From positions 124,001 through 188,000 of the forward strand of contig NZ_JAGHQT010000006.1 of assembly GCF_017744155.1 (NCBI RefSeq): 64,000 nt of DNA. Reading direction: 5' to 3'. Origin of the DNA: Endozoicomonas sp. G2_1. Its GTDB lineage: Bacteria; Pseudomonadota; Gammaproteobacteria; Enterobacterales; Alteromonadaceae. A program made the position numbers and the translations under genes. Shown piece after piece: positions 37,601 through 46,093 of this stretch (its first letter is position 1; every line of letters begins with the position of its first letter). The notes below the pieces were generated by a model. The model did not search any database, was not told where the DNA came from, and was given only the letters and a program-made list of their open reading frames with translations.

Positions 37601-37729
37601 AACATCAAGCTCAAATGATGGAAAAACTTCTAACGGAATGCGCAAGTTCATTGATAACAAGCCAATCAACAAGATGGTGACCATCAATAAATTAGCGGCA
37701 ACATGGTTGCGAGCAAACCAAGCTATCAT
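34625..37729 (-). CDS. RND multidrug efflux permease (HAE1/AcrB family)
   Basis: A 1034-residue inner-membrane proton-drug antiporter with 12 transmembrane helices and two large periplasmic loops. MIAWFARNHVAANLLMVTI is a typical start. Helix 4 holds the proton-relay aspartates in GIVVDDAIVTGENIY, and helix 10/11 have GVVVNDSLVLVDFIN and RFRPVMLTSLTTFIGLMPL. Its start overlaps the membrane-fusion gene by 4 bp, and it is the last gene of an outer-membrane factor / fusion protein / permease operon. Substrate cannot be predicted; this MdtC-like or VmeB-like subgroup exports diverse amphiphiles. Confidence 0.95.
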   Translation of the reverse strand: MIAWFARNHVAANLLMVTILLIGLLSMNLRIPLEVFPSFELDVVNVRVTLRGSTPEDVEQGVTIRIEEAVQDLEGIKKITSRSVEGSATVSIEAESGYDARELLADIKSRVDAINTLPVDAERPNISLATRQRDVITVAVSGQHSEREIREYAEQVRDDLLRLPQITQLSLDAVRSYEITISVSQDKLQEYQLTLANIATAIRNSSLDMSAGNIRTDGGEVLVRSKNQAYRRDEFSDIVIRTNADGSILRLVDIAEINDGFNENPIRARFNGEQAAMIEIYRIGQQSAIEVAYVVKNYIEAQQTSLPEGFKLSYWDDDSEIVKSRLNTLISNALQGGFLVLLLLTLFLRPSIAFWVFIGIPVSFMGAFIVMPIFDISLNIMSLFGFILVLGIVVDDAIVTGENIYRHSQMSESGIDAAINGTKEVATPVTFGILTTVAAFLPLGFIDGVRGAIFAQIPVVVIPVLLFSLIESKFVLPAHLSHIKMRHQKEKQSRLSQWQQNFADGFERVILTYYKPLLAKAINYRATTLVLFIGSLVIIVALIVSGWSKFIFFPRIASETARANLTMPVGSSFDVVDNYVERMSQAAKQLQDKYRNDQGDSLILNILAITQNDTGRVRFEILPADQNDTGVTSLQLVREWRQLIGDLPGAEALTFRAEIGRAGNPIDVQLSGSNLEQLKRAAQEVKTFLSGYPTVFEITDSLTNGKEELQINLTEQGYALGMSESSITRQVRNAFFGAEIQRIQRGRDDVRVMLRFPLAERSAVSNLTDMLIDTPTGGKVPLSHVATLSAGKSPSTIYRIDRYRTVNITADVDKNNTNMTVVNSELTGFLNELIQQYPGLSHSLEGEAKEQQESFGSLQWGLIFVFFIIYSLLAIPFKSYSQPLIVMSVIPFGAIGAVIGHWIMAMDLTVMSLLGMMALIGVVVNDSLVLVDFINKRRLEGAKLLDAVLTAGQSRFRPVMLTSLTTFIGLMPLLFEKATQAQFLIPMAVSLGFGIIFATFITLILVPVNYMLLADAKGLVKRFSGNNKNAALNT

Positions 37730-39069
37730 GATTGACCTCCGCTATTTTTAGCTGAAAGCTGAGCTGGTTTAGCCGGCGCTTGCTCGGTTTGAGCATTTGG
37801 GCGCTTTCTGCCCTTGCCCGCTTTAGCGTTAGTACCGCGTTTATTGCCTTTATTAGTTTGTGCTATGCCATCTAAGCGATTGATCTCAACCCGCGTGCCT
37901 GAATTGACTTGGCCAAGAGGAGTAGTTACCAAGAGTTGGTCTGCACTAAGGCCTTTACTGACCATCGCAATTTCTTGATTTTGCCAGCTAATTTCAATGG
38001 TTTGGCGCTTTAACACACCGTCTTCAACTAAATAAACATAACTGCCCTGATATACCGTTTTATTGGGAATAATAATCGCATCTTCAACTTTATTGCCTGC
38101 AATAGTTGCCGTTAAATATTGACCAATTTTAATCGGCAATTGCCCATTGTTTTGGCTAGCGTGACTGCTTTGCTGATTGCTTTGATCTTGATTGAGCACG
38201 GCAATGCCATAAGGATCGTTAATTTGTGCAACAACAAACAACTGCTGTGAGGCGTTATCGAATGCGCCTTCAGTTCGCACTACTTTACCTTGCCAGCGTT
38301 GCTGGCCCACTAAGTCAGAAACGAAATTGACGGTCGGCAGCGGTTGAGTCGATAAACCTTGCTCTGGCAATACCATGTAAGCGAGGTCTTTGTTGCGAAT
38401 AGGCAGCCTTATTTCAACGTAATCAACGGCATAAATATCAGCCAGTTGAGTGCCCGGCGACACCACCTGCCCCAGATCAACGCGCTGCTGCAATACTCTT
38501 CCAGTATATGGCGCAATAATCTCGGTGCGCTCAAAAGCGAGCTCTGCTCGTGACAAGGTTGCCTGCGCCGACGCTACTCTGGCTTCAGCGGCCAATAATT
38601 GCGGTTTTCGCAGCACCAATTCAGGCGCTTGGTCACTATTGCCCAAACGCTGCCAATCTTGCTTTGCTTGCGCCACTCGCGCTTGCTCTTCAATTAACGC
38701 TTGTTCGGCACTGTACAAATTCGCTTGAGCGATTTTTATCTCGGCAAGATAGTCCCGTTGGTCAATACGAACGAGTACTTCCCCTTGTCGAAAAAAGCCG
38801 CCATTGCGAAAATTATCACTGATATAGGTAATTTGCCCTGACACTTGCGGTAGCAAAACACTTTGAGTGCGCGGGCGAACCGTGCCATAACTAGCAACAT
38901 TGACTTGGTAGTTTTCACTTTTTATCGTTTCTACATCAACGGCGAGTTGCGGTGCCTGTTTTGGACGACCGCGTTTGCTCGTTGGTGGGTTACTGATAAT
39001 GACAAAAACAATCATTGCGCAAATAGCGACGAGTGCCACTGGGAGGATAATTTTTCTAATATTGGTCAT
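37726..39069 (-). CDS. RND efflux periplasmic adaptor (HlyD/AcrA family)
   Basis: A 447-residue membrane-fusion protein. An N-terminal membrane anchor (IILPVALVAICAMIVFVII, about 6-25) precedes a lipoyl/barrel-sandwich region (YGTVRPRTQSVLLPQVSGQITYIS), a coiled-coil hairpin (about 115-185) and beta-barrel domains. The C-terminal tail (about 400-447) is rich in Lys, Gly, Asn and Gln and probably disordered, a longer tail than usual. It bridges the permease at 34625 and the outer-membrane factor at 39092. Confidence 0.93.
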   Translation of the reverse strand: MTNIRKIILPVALVAICAMIVFVIISNPPTSKRGRPKQAPQLAVDVETIKSENYQVNVASYGTVRPRTQSVLLPQVSGQITYISDNFRNGGFFRQGEVLVRIDQRDYLAEIKIAQANLYSAEQALIEEQARVAQAKQDWQRLGNSDQAPELVLRKPQLLAAEARVASAQATLSRAELAFERTEIIAPYTGRVLQQRVDLGQVVSPGTQLADIYAVDYVEIRLPIRNKDLAYMVLPEQGLSTQPLPTVNFVSDLVGQQRWQGKVVRTEGAFDNASQQLFVVAQINDPYGIAVLNQDQSNQQSSHASQNNGQLPIKIGQYLTATIAGNKVEDAIIIPNKTVYQGSYVYLVEDGVLKRQTIEISWQNQEIAMVSKGLSADQLLVTTPLGQVNSGTRVEINRLDGIAQTNKGNKRGTNAKAGKGRKRPNAQTEQAPAKPAQLSAKNSGGQS

Positions 39070-39091
39070 AATACTTGCTCTAATATTTACT

Positions 39092-40600
39092 CTAGTAACC
39101 AGTGCTTGAGGTTATTTTTGGCGTTGACTGCCCATTGGTGCTGGCAGTTTCTGTGGCAACAGCTACTTGCGTGGAAAAATCGCCGCCTAATGCTAAGTGC
39201 AAATCGATGCGGTTTTGCACTATTTGGTTGTTCAACTGGATGACACTGGTTTGAGCATCAAAGGCGCGGCGCTGTGCTTCCAACACTGTGCTATAGGTGA
39301 CAATGCCTTTTAAATATTGATCGAATGCTAACCTTTCGGCAGCCTCAGCATTGTTTTTGGCATCAACTAGGTGTTGATAGCGCTCAGTAAGGCTAACCTG
39401 GTTGGTTAACGCATTTTCTACCTCTAAAAACGCTTGATATACCTGTTGTAAATAGACAAATTCGGCACTTTCAACTGAGAGTTGAGCCTGTTGTTCTAAG
39501 GCTTTTAAACGACCGGCGTTAAAAAGTGGCGACGTTAAATTGCCGAGTATTGACCACGCTAAACTATCGGTTGAAAGTAACTGGTCTAATTCAGTTGAAC
39601 TTTGGCCAATTGACCCCGTTAAGCTCAGACGTGGAAAACGCTGCTTGTGAGCAACAGCTAATCCGGCGTCTAGGCTGAGTAGATTGAGCCAACTCGCTTG
39701 TAAATCGTGGCGTCGTGTGAGTAATGATGCTGGTAGCCCAATTGGCACTTGGCTAGTCAAACGAGGCAAGCTGTTTTGATCATCTAGCAAACTAGCAGTA
39801 AACTCAGCACTCGGATATTGGCCGAGTAACAATTCAAGGCTGCGACTAGCAGCGTTAACCACCTGCTTTTGCTGAGCAACGCGTGCCAACTCTTGATTAA
39901 CATTGTTTTGGGTCAGATAAACGTCAAGCGCTTGGCTTAGCCCCAAACGATAAGAGTTTTGAATAGTGATCAGATTCGCTTGTAAATTAGTCGCGCGTTT
40001 ATCAAACAAACGCAGTAACTGCTGAGCGTTTAATAAATCAAACCAAGCACGGCTGACGTTAGCTGCTAACAACAATTGCTGTCTTTTATAATTGGCGCGC
40101 GCTGACTGATAACTAAAGCTGGCTTGTTGTTGACTATCGGATAATCGACCCCACAGATCTAATTCATAGCTTAGTTGTAAATTAAGCTCAGCATTGTTGT
40201 TAAAGTTCGACTGGTCAGTATTGGCATTGATCAGTTTTCGTCGAGATTGGCTGAGCGCTAAATTGAGTTCTGGGTAATCTGTTGCACCCGTGATAACCAG
40301 CTGTTGCTTACTGCGCTCTAATTGTATGCGCTCAGCGTTTAAAGCAAAGTTGCTAGTCAATGCTTGGTTAATTAATTGTTCGAGTTGTTGGCTGCCTAAA
40401 CTAGCGATCCAGTTTTGATCGATTAGTTCGCTGTCATTAGCTTGTCGATCTTGACTAGATATTGGTAAAGAAGATACCTGATGAAATCGATCCGGCAGTT
40501 GTTGCAGCTGCTCCGGTTGAGAGCGCGTGGTTTGGTTGCTGCAGGCACTGAGCAAGAGCGCAGAACACAAGGAAAGAGTGTAAAACTTATTGTTACTCAT
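39092..40600 (-). CDS. RND efflux outer-membrane lipoprotein (NodT/OprM family)
   Basis: A 502-residue TolC-like channel. ATG 40600 (MSNNKFYTLSLCSALLLSAC) gives a compact lipoprotein signal with lipobox LLSAC. The frame also opens at GTG 40621. The body is a duplicated helical TolC pattern with ELNLQLSYELDLWGRLSDSQQQ, NNVNQELARVAQQ and PASLLTRRHDLQASWLNLLSLDAGLAVA, all typical of NodT proteins. It is first in the operon, 22 bp before the adaptor gene. Confidence 0.92.
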   Translation of the reverse strand: MSNNKFYTLSLCSALLLSACSNQTTRSQPEQLQQLPDRFHQVSSLPISSQDRQANDSELIDQNWIASLGSQQLEQLINQALTSNFALNAERIQLERSKQQLVITGATDYPELNLALSQSRRKLINANTDQSNFNNNAELNLQLSYELDLWGRLSDSQQQASFSYQSARANYKRQQLLLAANVSRAWFDLLNAQQLLRLFDKRATNLQANLITIQNSYRLGLSQALDVYLTQNNVNQELARVAQQKQVVNAASRSLELLLGQYPSAEFTASLLDDQNSLPRLTSQVPIGLPASLLTRRHDLQASWLNLLSLDAGLAVAHKQRFPRLSLTGSIGQSSTELDQLLSTDSLAWSILGNLTSPLFNAGRLKALEQQAQLSVESAEFVYLQQVYQAFLEVENALTNQVSLTERYQHLVDAKNNAEAAERLAFDQYLKGIVTYSTVLEAQRRAFDAQTSVIQLNNQIVQNRIDLHLALGGDFSTQVAVATETASTNGQSTPKITSSTGY

Positions 40601-40799
40601 TGTTGTTGGGTAATCGTCCACTTAGCGCACTATTGCTGCGCTTATCACTAGTAATAAGCGTAGCAAAATATGCCAGAAGCAGACTGAAAACAATTGACTT
40701 TACATAGCTTTACAATACTGGTTTCAGCTATGTGGCGATCAATTCCATTGACCACTCAACAACAATTAAAAGGTTTTTCGCGAACAAAAATCAGTGTAA

Positions 40800-42002
40800 C
40801 TAACGCTTATCGGCTGACGTGTTGGCCAATAACACTTGATTAAAGCGCTCAAAACCAGCCGCTAAATCATCAATTAAATCATCGACGTGCTCTAAACCAA
40901 TGTGTAAGCGAATCAATGGGTACTGATATGGCCAATGGCTTACTGTCCGCATTTTATCGATACTTGACACGGATAAAATAAGGCTTTCAAACCCGCCCCA
41001 TGAGTACCCCATTTTAAAGTGTTTCATGCCATCGAGCAGTGCAGTAATTGCCGCTTGGTTGCCACAGTTTAAAACAAATGAGAATAATCCGTTGCTGCCG
41101 CTAAAATCGCGTTTGTAGTATTCATGGCCGGGACAAGAGTCAAAAGCAGGATGTAAAATCGTTGCAACTTCAGGACGATGACTTAACCACTGAGCAACTT
41201 TCAACGCGCTATCGCCGTGTTGTTTCATCCGCACAGGTAAGGTTCGCATGCCGCGCAAGGCTAGGTACAAATCATCTGGCGAGGTGCATTGCCCCATTAA
41301 ATAACTATTTTCTCGCAACGTTGGCCAGTATTTTTCAGTCGCTACAGCAGTGCCTAGCATAACGTCAGAATGACCGACAATATATTTAGTCGCCGCTTGA
41401 ATAGAAATATCAACGCCATGAGCGATTGCATCGAAATTAACACCTGCCGCCCAAGTGTTATCGAGCATGACAATACAATTGTGATCATGAGCGATTGCCG
41501 CCAGTGTCGGCACATCTTGCACTTCCATGGTCAATGACCCTGGAGACTCCAAAAACAAAATTTTGGTATTACTTTGCATCAAGTCTTTAATGCCAGCACC
41601 AATCATCGGGTCGTAATAAGTGGTACTTACACCAATGCGTTTGAGCACTTTATCGCAAAAATCTCGGGTCGGCTCATAGGCAGTATCAACCATTAAAATG
41701 TGATCACCCGCTTCAACAAAGGCCAATATCGCATTGGTAATTGCCGCGGTACCAGACGGATACAAAGCACAACCAGCGCCACCTTCAAGCTCAGTCATAG
41801 CATCAGAAAAAGCAAATGAGGTTGTTGTTCCTCGACGCCCGTAGAACAAGGTTTTATTAGTTTTATTAGCCGTTGCATGCTTCATTTCTTTGACTGATTC
41901 AAAGACCACTGTTGATGCACGCTCTACCGGTGGGTTAACGACTCCTCGAGTCCACTGAGGTTTTCTGCCACTACTGACTATTTTAGTTTCTTTTTTCATC
42001 AT
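40800..42002 (-). CDS. metC: Cystathionine beta-lyase
   Basis: Cleaves cystathionine to homocysteine, ammonia and pyruvate in methionine synthesis. The 400-residue PLP enzyme has the cofactor Lys206 in QAATKYIVGHSDVMLG and the Tyr/Arg site FYGRRGTTT. GHSDVMLGT and KMRTVSHWPYQYPLIRLHIGLE are features of the MetC rather than MetB subgroup. Two adjacent ATGs (42002 and 41999) are possible starts. It is a single gene, divergent from the signalling protein at 42199. Confidence 0.92.
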   Translation of the reverse strand: MMKKETKIVSSGRKPQWTRGVVNPPVERASTVVFESVKEMKHATANKTNKTLFYGRRGTTTSFAFSDAMTELEGGAGCALYPSGTAAITNAILAFVEAGDHILMVDTAYEPTRDFCDKVLKRIGVSTTYYDPMIGAGIKDLMQSNTKILFLESPGSLTMEVQDVPTLAAIAHDHNCIVMLDNTWAAGVNFDAIAHGVDISIQAATKYIVGHSDVMLGTAVATEKYWPTLRENSYLMGQCTSPDDLYLALRGMRTLPVRMKQHGDSALKVAQWLSHRPEVATILHPAFDSCPGHEYYKRDFSGSNGLFSFVLNCGNQAAITALLDGMKHFKMGYSWGGFESLILSVSSIDKMRTVSHWPYQYPLIRLHIGLEHVDDLIDDLAAGFERFNQVLLANTSADKR

Positions 42003-42198
42003 ACTTTCGTCGAATTACTTAGGTGTTATCCGTTATCTAAACAATAATAAATCACTAGCTATTGTTATGCCCGTTTTACCGAATGAGTACAAGTCTATTA
42101 TCATCTAACTGATAAACAATTGAATTATCGCGGCGACAACATTAATCTAGGAACAGAAAAACGTGCAAAACCCCAAAAAATAATACGGTGGAAATGGA

Positions 42199-43896
42199 AT
42201 GTCACGATCAAACAAGCAGTTATCTGCCGAACAGCTTCTGAGGATTGTTTTAGACACAATTCCACTGCGGGTATTTTGGAAGGATACCGACTTAAATTAC
42301 TTAGGTGCCAATCAAAAATTAATTGACGATATTGGCTTTGATCGAATTGAAGACCTAATTGGCCAATCAGATTACGCAATTTATAGTAGCCCTGAAGAAG
42401 CAGATCCCAAACGAGCCGACGATAGAAAAGTCATTACTTCTGGCGAGGCCAAGCTCAATATCGAAGAGCCTTTGCCGATTGCAGGCAAAAAAGATAAATG
42501 GCTGCGTACCAACAAAGTACCAATGCGCACACCAGCTGGAGAAATAATCGGTATATTGGGGACTTACCAAGATATTACCGCTGAGGTTGAGTATCGACAA
42601 CTAATTGAACATCAAGCATTAATCGACCCTCTGACCAAGCTCGCCAATCGCCGTTGTCTACAAAATCAGATTAGAGATCTCGATTATCAAGTTGCCGGCC
42701 TTTTATTTATTGATTTAGATCGATTTAAGCAAATTAATGACACCTTAGGTCATGCCATTGGCGATAAGCTATTACAAAAAGTTGCTGGGCATTTTCAAAC
42801 AGTTGCTGATAATCACGGTGCGCTGTTGGCGAGACTTGGTGGTGATGAATTTAGTATTTTCTTAACCCAAGATAATGAGACCGATATAAAACAGCAGCTC
42901 GCTGATATTGCCGAGAGTGCCCTCACTATTGTCGATATGCCAATTGAAATTGAACAGCATATTGTCACGGTTGGCGCTAGTATCGGTATTACAACAATCG
43001 AAAGTAAAACGCGATCGACAACGGATAGCTTTACCGAAGCAGATCTAGCAATGTATAAGGCTAAAGTGAACGGCGGTAATCGGTACAGTTTTTTCGAGGA
43101 CTCGCTAAAAACCTCAGCACAACGCAAGCATACACTGTATACCCAGCTACACAATGCCATTGATAATCAGGAGTTTTATCTCGTTTATCAACCTCAGTTT
43201 AATGCAGACCAAGAGCTGATTGGCGCAGAAGCCCTTGCCCGCTGGCGCAATAGTGAGTTAGGCGAAGTTTCCCCCGCAGAGTTTATCCAAATTGCCGAGG
43301 AGTCGGGCATGATCGACAAAATTGGCCAATGGGTTATAAAACAAGCGCTGGAAGACGCCAAACAATGGCACAGTCTACTTCATGTCTCGTCAAACTTTAA
43401 GTTGGCAATTAATGTAAGCTCAAAGCAGTTTTACAATAAGCATTTGGTTGATTACGTTAAACAACAACTGAATGACCAAAGCTTTGACGCCCAGCACTTA
43501 GAAATAGAAATCACTGAAAGTTTGCTGCTTGAACAGAAGCAAGATGCGTTAACAGCAATTAATGAACTAAAGAACTTAGGGATAAGTATTGCAATTGATG
43601 ACTTTGGCACTGGTTATTCATCTCTATCTTATTTAGCGGTGTTACCCCTTGATAAACTCAAAGTAGACCGCGCCTTTGTTACTGATTTAGCAAATAATGA
43701 GACTAACAAAAAACTGGTTGAAGCCATGGTCGGCTTAGCTGCCAGCCTAAAGCTCAACATTATCGCTGAAGGCGTTGAAACCATGACTGAAATTGACGCT
43801 TTAAAAACATTAAACTGTTTTGAATACCAAGGTTACTATTTTGATAAGCCACTGAGCTATTCCGCATTTAGCGACAAATACAACAACAAACGATGA
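42199..43896 (+). CDS. PAS-GGDEF-EAL cyclic-di-GMP signalling protein
   Basis: A 565-residue cytoplasmic protein with a PAS sensor domain (about 12-128, DTIPLRVFWKDTDLNYLG then GTYQDITAEVEYRQ). It continues with a GGDEF domain (about 140-300, intact GGDEF at 214-218) and an EAL domain (about 310-560, EAL at 344-346). The EAL domain keeps the metal and loop residues (NVSSKQF, EITESLL, IDDFGTGYSSLSYL), so phosphodiesterase activity is likely. The RxxD inhibitory site before GGDEF is missing, so cyclase activity, if any, lacks product inhibition. No transmembrane segment was found. The PAS ligand is unknown. Confidence 0.93.
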   Translation: MSRSNKQLSAEQLLRIVLDTIPLRVFWKDTDLNYLGANQKLIDDIGFDRIEDLIGQSDYAIYSSPEEADPKRADDRKVITSGEAKLNIEEPLPIAGKKDKWLRTNKVPMRTPAGEIIGILGTYQDITAEVEYRQLIEHQALIDPLTKLANRRCLQNQIRDLDYQVAGLLFIDLDRFKQINDTLGHAIGDKLLQKVAGHFQTVADNHGALLARLGGDEFSIFLTQDNETDIKQQLADIAESALTIVDMPIEIEQHIVTVGASIGITTIESKTRSTTDSFTEADLAMYKAKVNGGNRYSFFEDSLKTSAQRKHTLYTQLHNAIDNQEFYLVYQPQFNADQELIGAEALARWRNSELGEVSPAEFIQIAEESGMIDKIGQWVIKQALEDAKQWHSLLHVSSNFKLAINVSSKQFYNKHLVDYVKQQLNDQSFDAQHLEIEITESLLLEQKQDALTAINELKNLGISIAIDDFGTGYSSLSYLAVLPLDKLKVDRAFVTDLANNETNKKLVEAMVGLAASLKLNIIAEGVETMTEIDALKTLNCFEYQGYYFDKPLSYSAFSDKYNNKR

Positions 43897-43912
43897 TGGG
43901 AGCTATGAATTA

Positions 43913-44620
43913 ATGAAAACGATTGGTTTACTTGGCGGTATGAGTTGGCAATCTACCGTTAGCTACTACCAAGCGATCAACCACGGGGTCGCAGAAGCAC
44001 TCGGTGGCTTACACTCAGCGAAGGTAAACCTAGTCAGTGTCGATTTTGCTGACATTGAAAAACTCCAACACCAAGGAAAGTGGCAAGAAACGACAGAGAT
44101 ACTCGCCGTTGCCGCGCAAAATGTTGAACGCTCTGGTGCAGATTGCTTACTTATTTGTACCAATACTATGCATAAAGTTGCCGAGCAAGTACAAAGTGCG
44201 ATTGATATTCCACTGATTCACATCGCCGATGCCACTGGACAACAGCTAGTAGATGATCACGTTACTAAAGTCGGATTGCTCGGCACAGCTTTCACGATGA
44301 GTGAGTCATTTTACAAAGGCCGCTTAACAGAAACATTTGGCTTAGAGGTCATAGTACCTAATGATGAACGACAGCAAACAGTGCACCAAATCATCTATGA
44401 TGAGTTATGTCATGGCAATATTATAGAAGCGTCGAAAAAGTCGTACCTAGAGATTATCGAGGCGTTGAGAGTTCAAGGTGCACAAGCGATCATTTTAGGC
44501 TGTACTGAAATCGCCCTGTTAATCTCTGATCGAGATACTGAGTTACCGCTATATGACACCGTCGCTATTCACGCACAAGCTGCGGTCAATTTCGCACTCG
44601 ACAACAATCAAATTAGATAA
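43913..44620 (+). CDS. Aspartate/glutamate racemase family protein
   Basis: A 235-residue cofactor-independent racemase. Both catalytic cysteines are present, Cys82 in LICTNTMHK and Cys197 in ILGCTEIAL. The start MKTIGLLGGMSWQSTVSYY is the hallmark of the YgeA/aspartate racemase group. It follows the GGDEF-EAL gene by 16 bp and may be in its transcript. D-amino acids could be made for the cell wall or for signalling, which is an inference only. Confidence 0.9.
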   Translation: MKTIGLLGGMSWQSTVSYYQAINHGVAEALGGLHSAKVNLVSVDFADIEKLQHQGKWQETTEILAVAAQNVERSGADCLLICTNTMHKVAEQVQSAIDIPLIHIADATGQQLVDDHVTKVGLLGTAFTMSESFYKGRLTETFGLEVIVPNDERQQTVHQIIYDELCHGNIIEASKKSYLEIIEALRVQGAQAIILGCTEIALLISDRDTELPLYDTVAIHAQAAVNFALDNNQIR

Positions 44621-44659
44621 AAAACCGGTCAGATAAACCAAGCGAGTAAAACAAACTAT

Positions 44660-45112
44660 ATGAATATTATCATTGATGATTTGTCGACAAATGCGGTTGC
44701 CAAGCTGTTGCAAGAACACTTAGACGATATGTACGCTACATCACCCGCTGAGAGTGTTCACGCCTTGGATATTAATAAGCTAAAAGCACCAGAAATCACC
44801 TTTTTCAGCGCCTGGCAAGAGCAATGCTTGCTTGGCTGTGTCGCGATTAAACAATTGTCAGACCATCACGGTGAAATCAAATCAATGCGCACCACGTCAA
44901 AGGCGAGAAACAAGGCGGTTGCAACAAAATTGCTCGAACACGTTATTGCAATAGCCAAGCAACGAAATTATCGCAGACTAAGTTTAGAAACTGGTGTGCA
45001 AGATTTTTTCTTACCCGCGCGAAAACTCTACGAAAAATTTAACTTTGAATACTGCGAGCCGTTCTCAGACTATACCCAAGCTACTTCAAGATGCTTGTTC
45101 AGTTGGAATTAA
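44660..45112 (+). CDS. GNAT family N-acetyltransferase with element-derived C-terminus
   Basis: A 150-residue GNAT protein. It has the acetyl-CoA pattern (IKSMRTTSKARNKAVATKLLEHVI) and RLSLETGVQDFFLPARKLYEKFNFEYCEPFSDY, typical of the YsnE/PA4866-like group. In this group the sequence after DY usually reads like DPNSVFMSK. Here the last 14 codons (Tyr onward) come from the left terminal repeat of the MITE-like element at 45071, which also provides the stop. The fold core is intact, so activity may be kept. Substrate unknown. Confidence 0.85.
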   Translation: MNIIIDDLSTNAVAKLLQEHLDDMYATSPAESVHALDINKLKAPEITFFSAWQEQCLLGCVAIKQLSDHHGEIKSMRTTSKARNKAVATKLLEHVIAIAKQRNYRRLSLETGVQDFFLPARKLYEKFNFEYCEPFSDYTQATSRCLFSWN

Positions 45113-45336
45113 AAGTAATTTAGGCAAGGCATTGATTGCAAAGAATGGTTGTCCCCTTGTTAAAATCAATAACGCCGCATAAATTATCTTTTAAACCAAC
45201 CCTTTGGGCGCTTCACAGGAACTTATTCTCATCGTTGCAGCTAATTGAAAGGGAGTGACCATTCCTGCTAGCTGCGCCTTGATATTAAGTCCCTGTGATA
45301 GCGCTGAACTGCGTATCTTGAAGTAGTTTGGGTATA
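45071..45336. mobile_element. MITE-like element with terminal and internal inverted repeats
   Basis: The left end TATACCCAAGCTACTTCAAG(AT) at 45071 is matched, inverted, at the right end (45315-45336) with one mismatch in 22 bp. Beyond these ends both sides carry GTTCAG with a one-base shift. Reading TA/TACCC and GGGTA/TA at the borders, a TA duplication is possible, as for Tc1/IS630-type MITEs. A second inverted repeat, GCGCTTCACAGGAACTTA (about 45208) against TAAGTCCCTGTGATAGCGC (about 45286-45304), encloses GCAGCTA/TAGCTGC, so most of the right half folds into one long hairpin. It has no coding capacity of its own. It has inserted into the end of the acetyltransferase gene. Confidence 0.75.
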
Positions 45337-45384
45337 TAAACAGGATGCCAACAGCAAATTTATGTCAGTTGTCATTTAAACTAA

Positions 45385-45416
45385 AAAGCCACCTAAACAC
45401 GAGTTTAAGTGGCTTA
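45385..45416 (-). terminator. Rho-independent terminator of greA
   Basis: On the minus strand the stem AAGCCACTTAAAC/GTTTAGGTGGCTT (one mismatch, loop TCGT) is followed by TTTTTAG. It lies about 25 bp beyond the greA stop. Confidence 0.88.
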
Positions 45417-45440
45417 ACAAATTGTATGTAGTATTGGTAT

Positions 45441-45917
45441 TTAAATGTGTTCTACTGAGATAATTTCAAATTCAACAACACCACCTGGCGTTTTAACTTC
45501 TACTTCTGAGTCAACCGTTTTACCAATTAAGCCACGAGCAATAGGCGAATTAACTGAAATGCGATTCTCTTTGATATTAGCTTCGTCATCACCAACAATT
45601 TGATAAGTCACTTCTTCATCAGTATCAATGTTTAACAAGGTAACAGTGACACCAAAAATGACTTTGCCTGAATTTGGAATTTTACTGACGTCGATAATTT
45701 GCGCATTACTCAACTTGCCTTCAATCTCTTGAATACGACCTTCGCAAAAACCTTGTTGCTCACGAGCGGCGTGATACTCAGCATTTTCTTTTAAATCGCC
45801 GTGCTCGCGTGCTTCAGCGATAGAGGCAATAATTTCAGGACGCTTAACCGATTTCAAATGGGTTAATTCTTCTTGCAGCGCTTCTGCGCCTTGAGCGGTC
45901 ATAGGAATTTGATTCAT
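45441..45917 (-). CDS. greA: Transcription elongation factor GreA
   Basis: Stimulates RNA polymerase to cleave backtracked transcripts. The 158 residues match E. coli GreA exactly in length. The N-terminal coiled coil (about 1-75) carries the acidic tip [15 protein letters not shown] with the catalytic Asp41 and Glu44 region. The C-terminal FKBP-like domain holds [19 protein letters not shown]. It follows carA-carB on the same strand (common in gammaproteobacteria), but a hairpin terminator lies between carB and greA, so greA probably has its own promoter. Confidence 0.97.
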   Translation of the reverse strand: MNQIPMTAQGAEALQEELTHLKSVKRPEIIASIAEAREHGDLKENAEYHAAREQQGFCEGRIQEIEGKLSNAQIIDVSKIPNSGKVIFGVTVTLLNIDTDEEVTYQIVGDDEANIKENRISVNSPIARGLIGKTVDSEVEVKTPGGVVEFEIISVEHI

Positions 45918-45997
45918 TCTTAACTTCTCTAACTTCTAATTCTTATCTAAACAAAAGACTCTACACAATAGAGTAAAAAATCCGTGTACCAAAAAAT

Positions 45998-46021
45998 AAA
46001 GGTGGTTAAAAAACCACCTTT
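45998..46021 (-). terminator. Rho-independent terminator of carAB
   Basis: The stem AAAGGTGGTT/AACCACCTTT has loop TTTT and is followed on the minus strand by ATTTTTTGG. It lies 72 bp beyond the carB stop. Confidence 0.85.
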
Positions 46022-46093
46022 ATCAACAGTTCAATTTAATAGTAGGCTAAAATAACACGAATCGCCCTTTTAACCAACTAGAGACTTAATCTC

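Noticed and set aside
38359-39243. Several plus-strand frames over the efflux adaptor and outer-membrane factor genes
   Set aside because: All are antisense to conserved efflux genes, overlap one another and start without ribosome sites.
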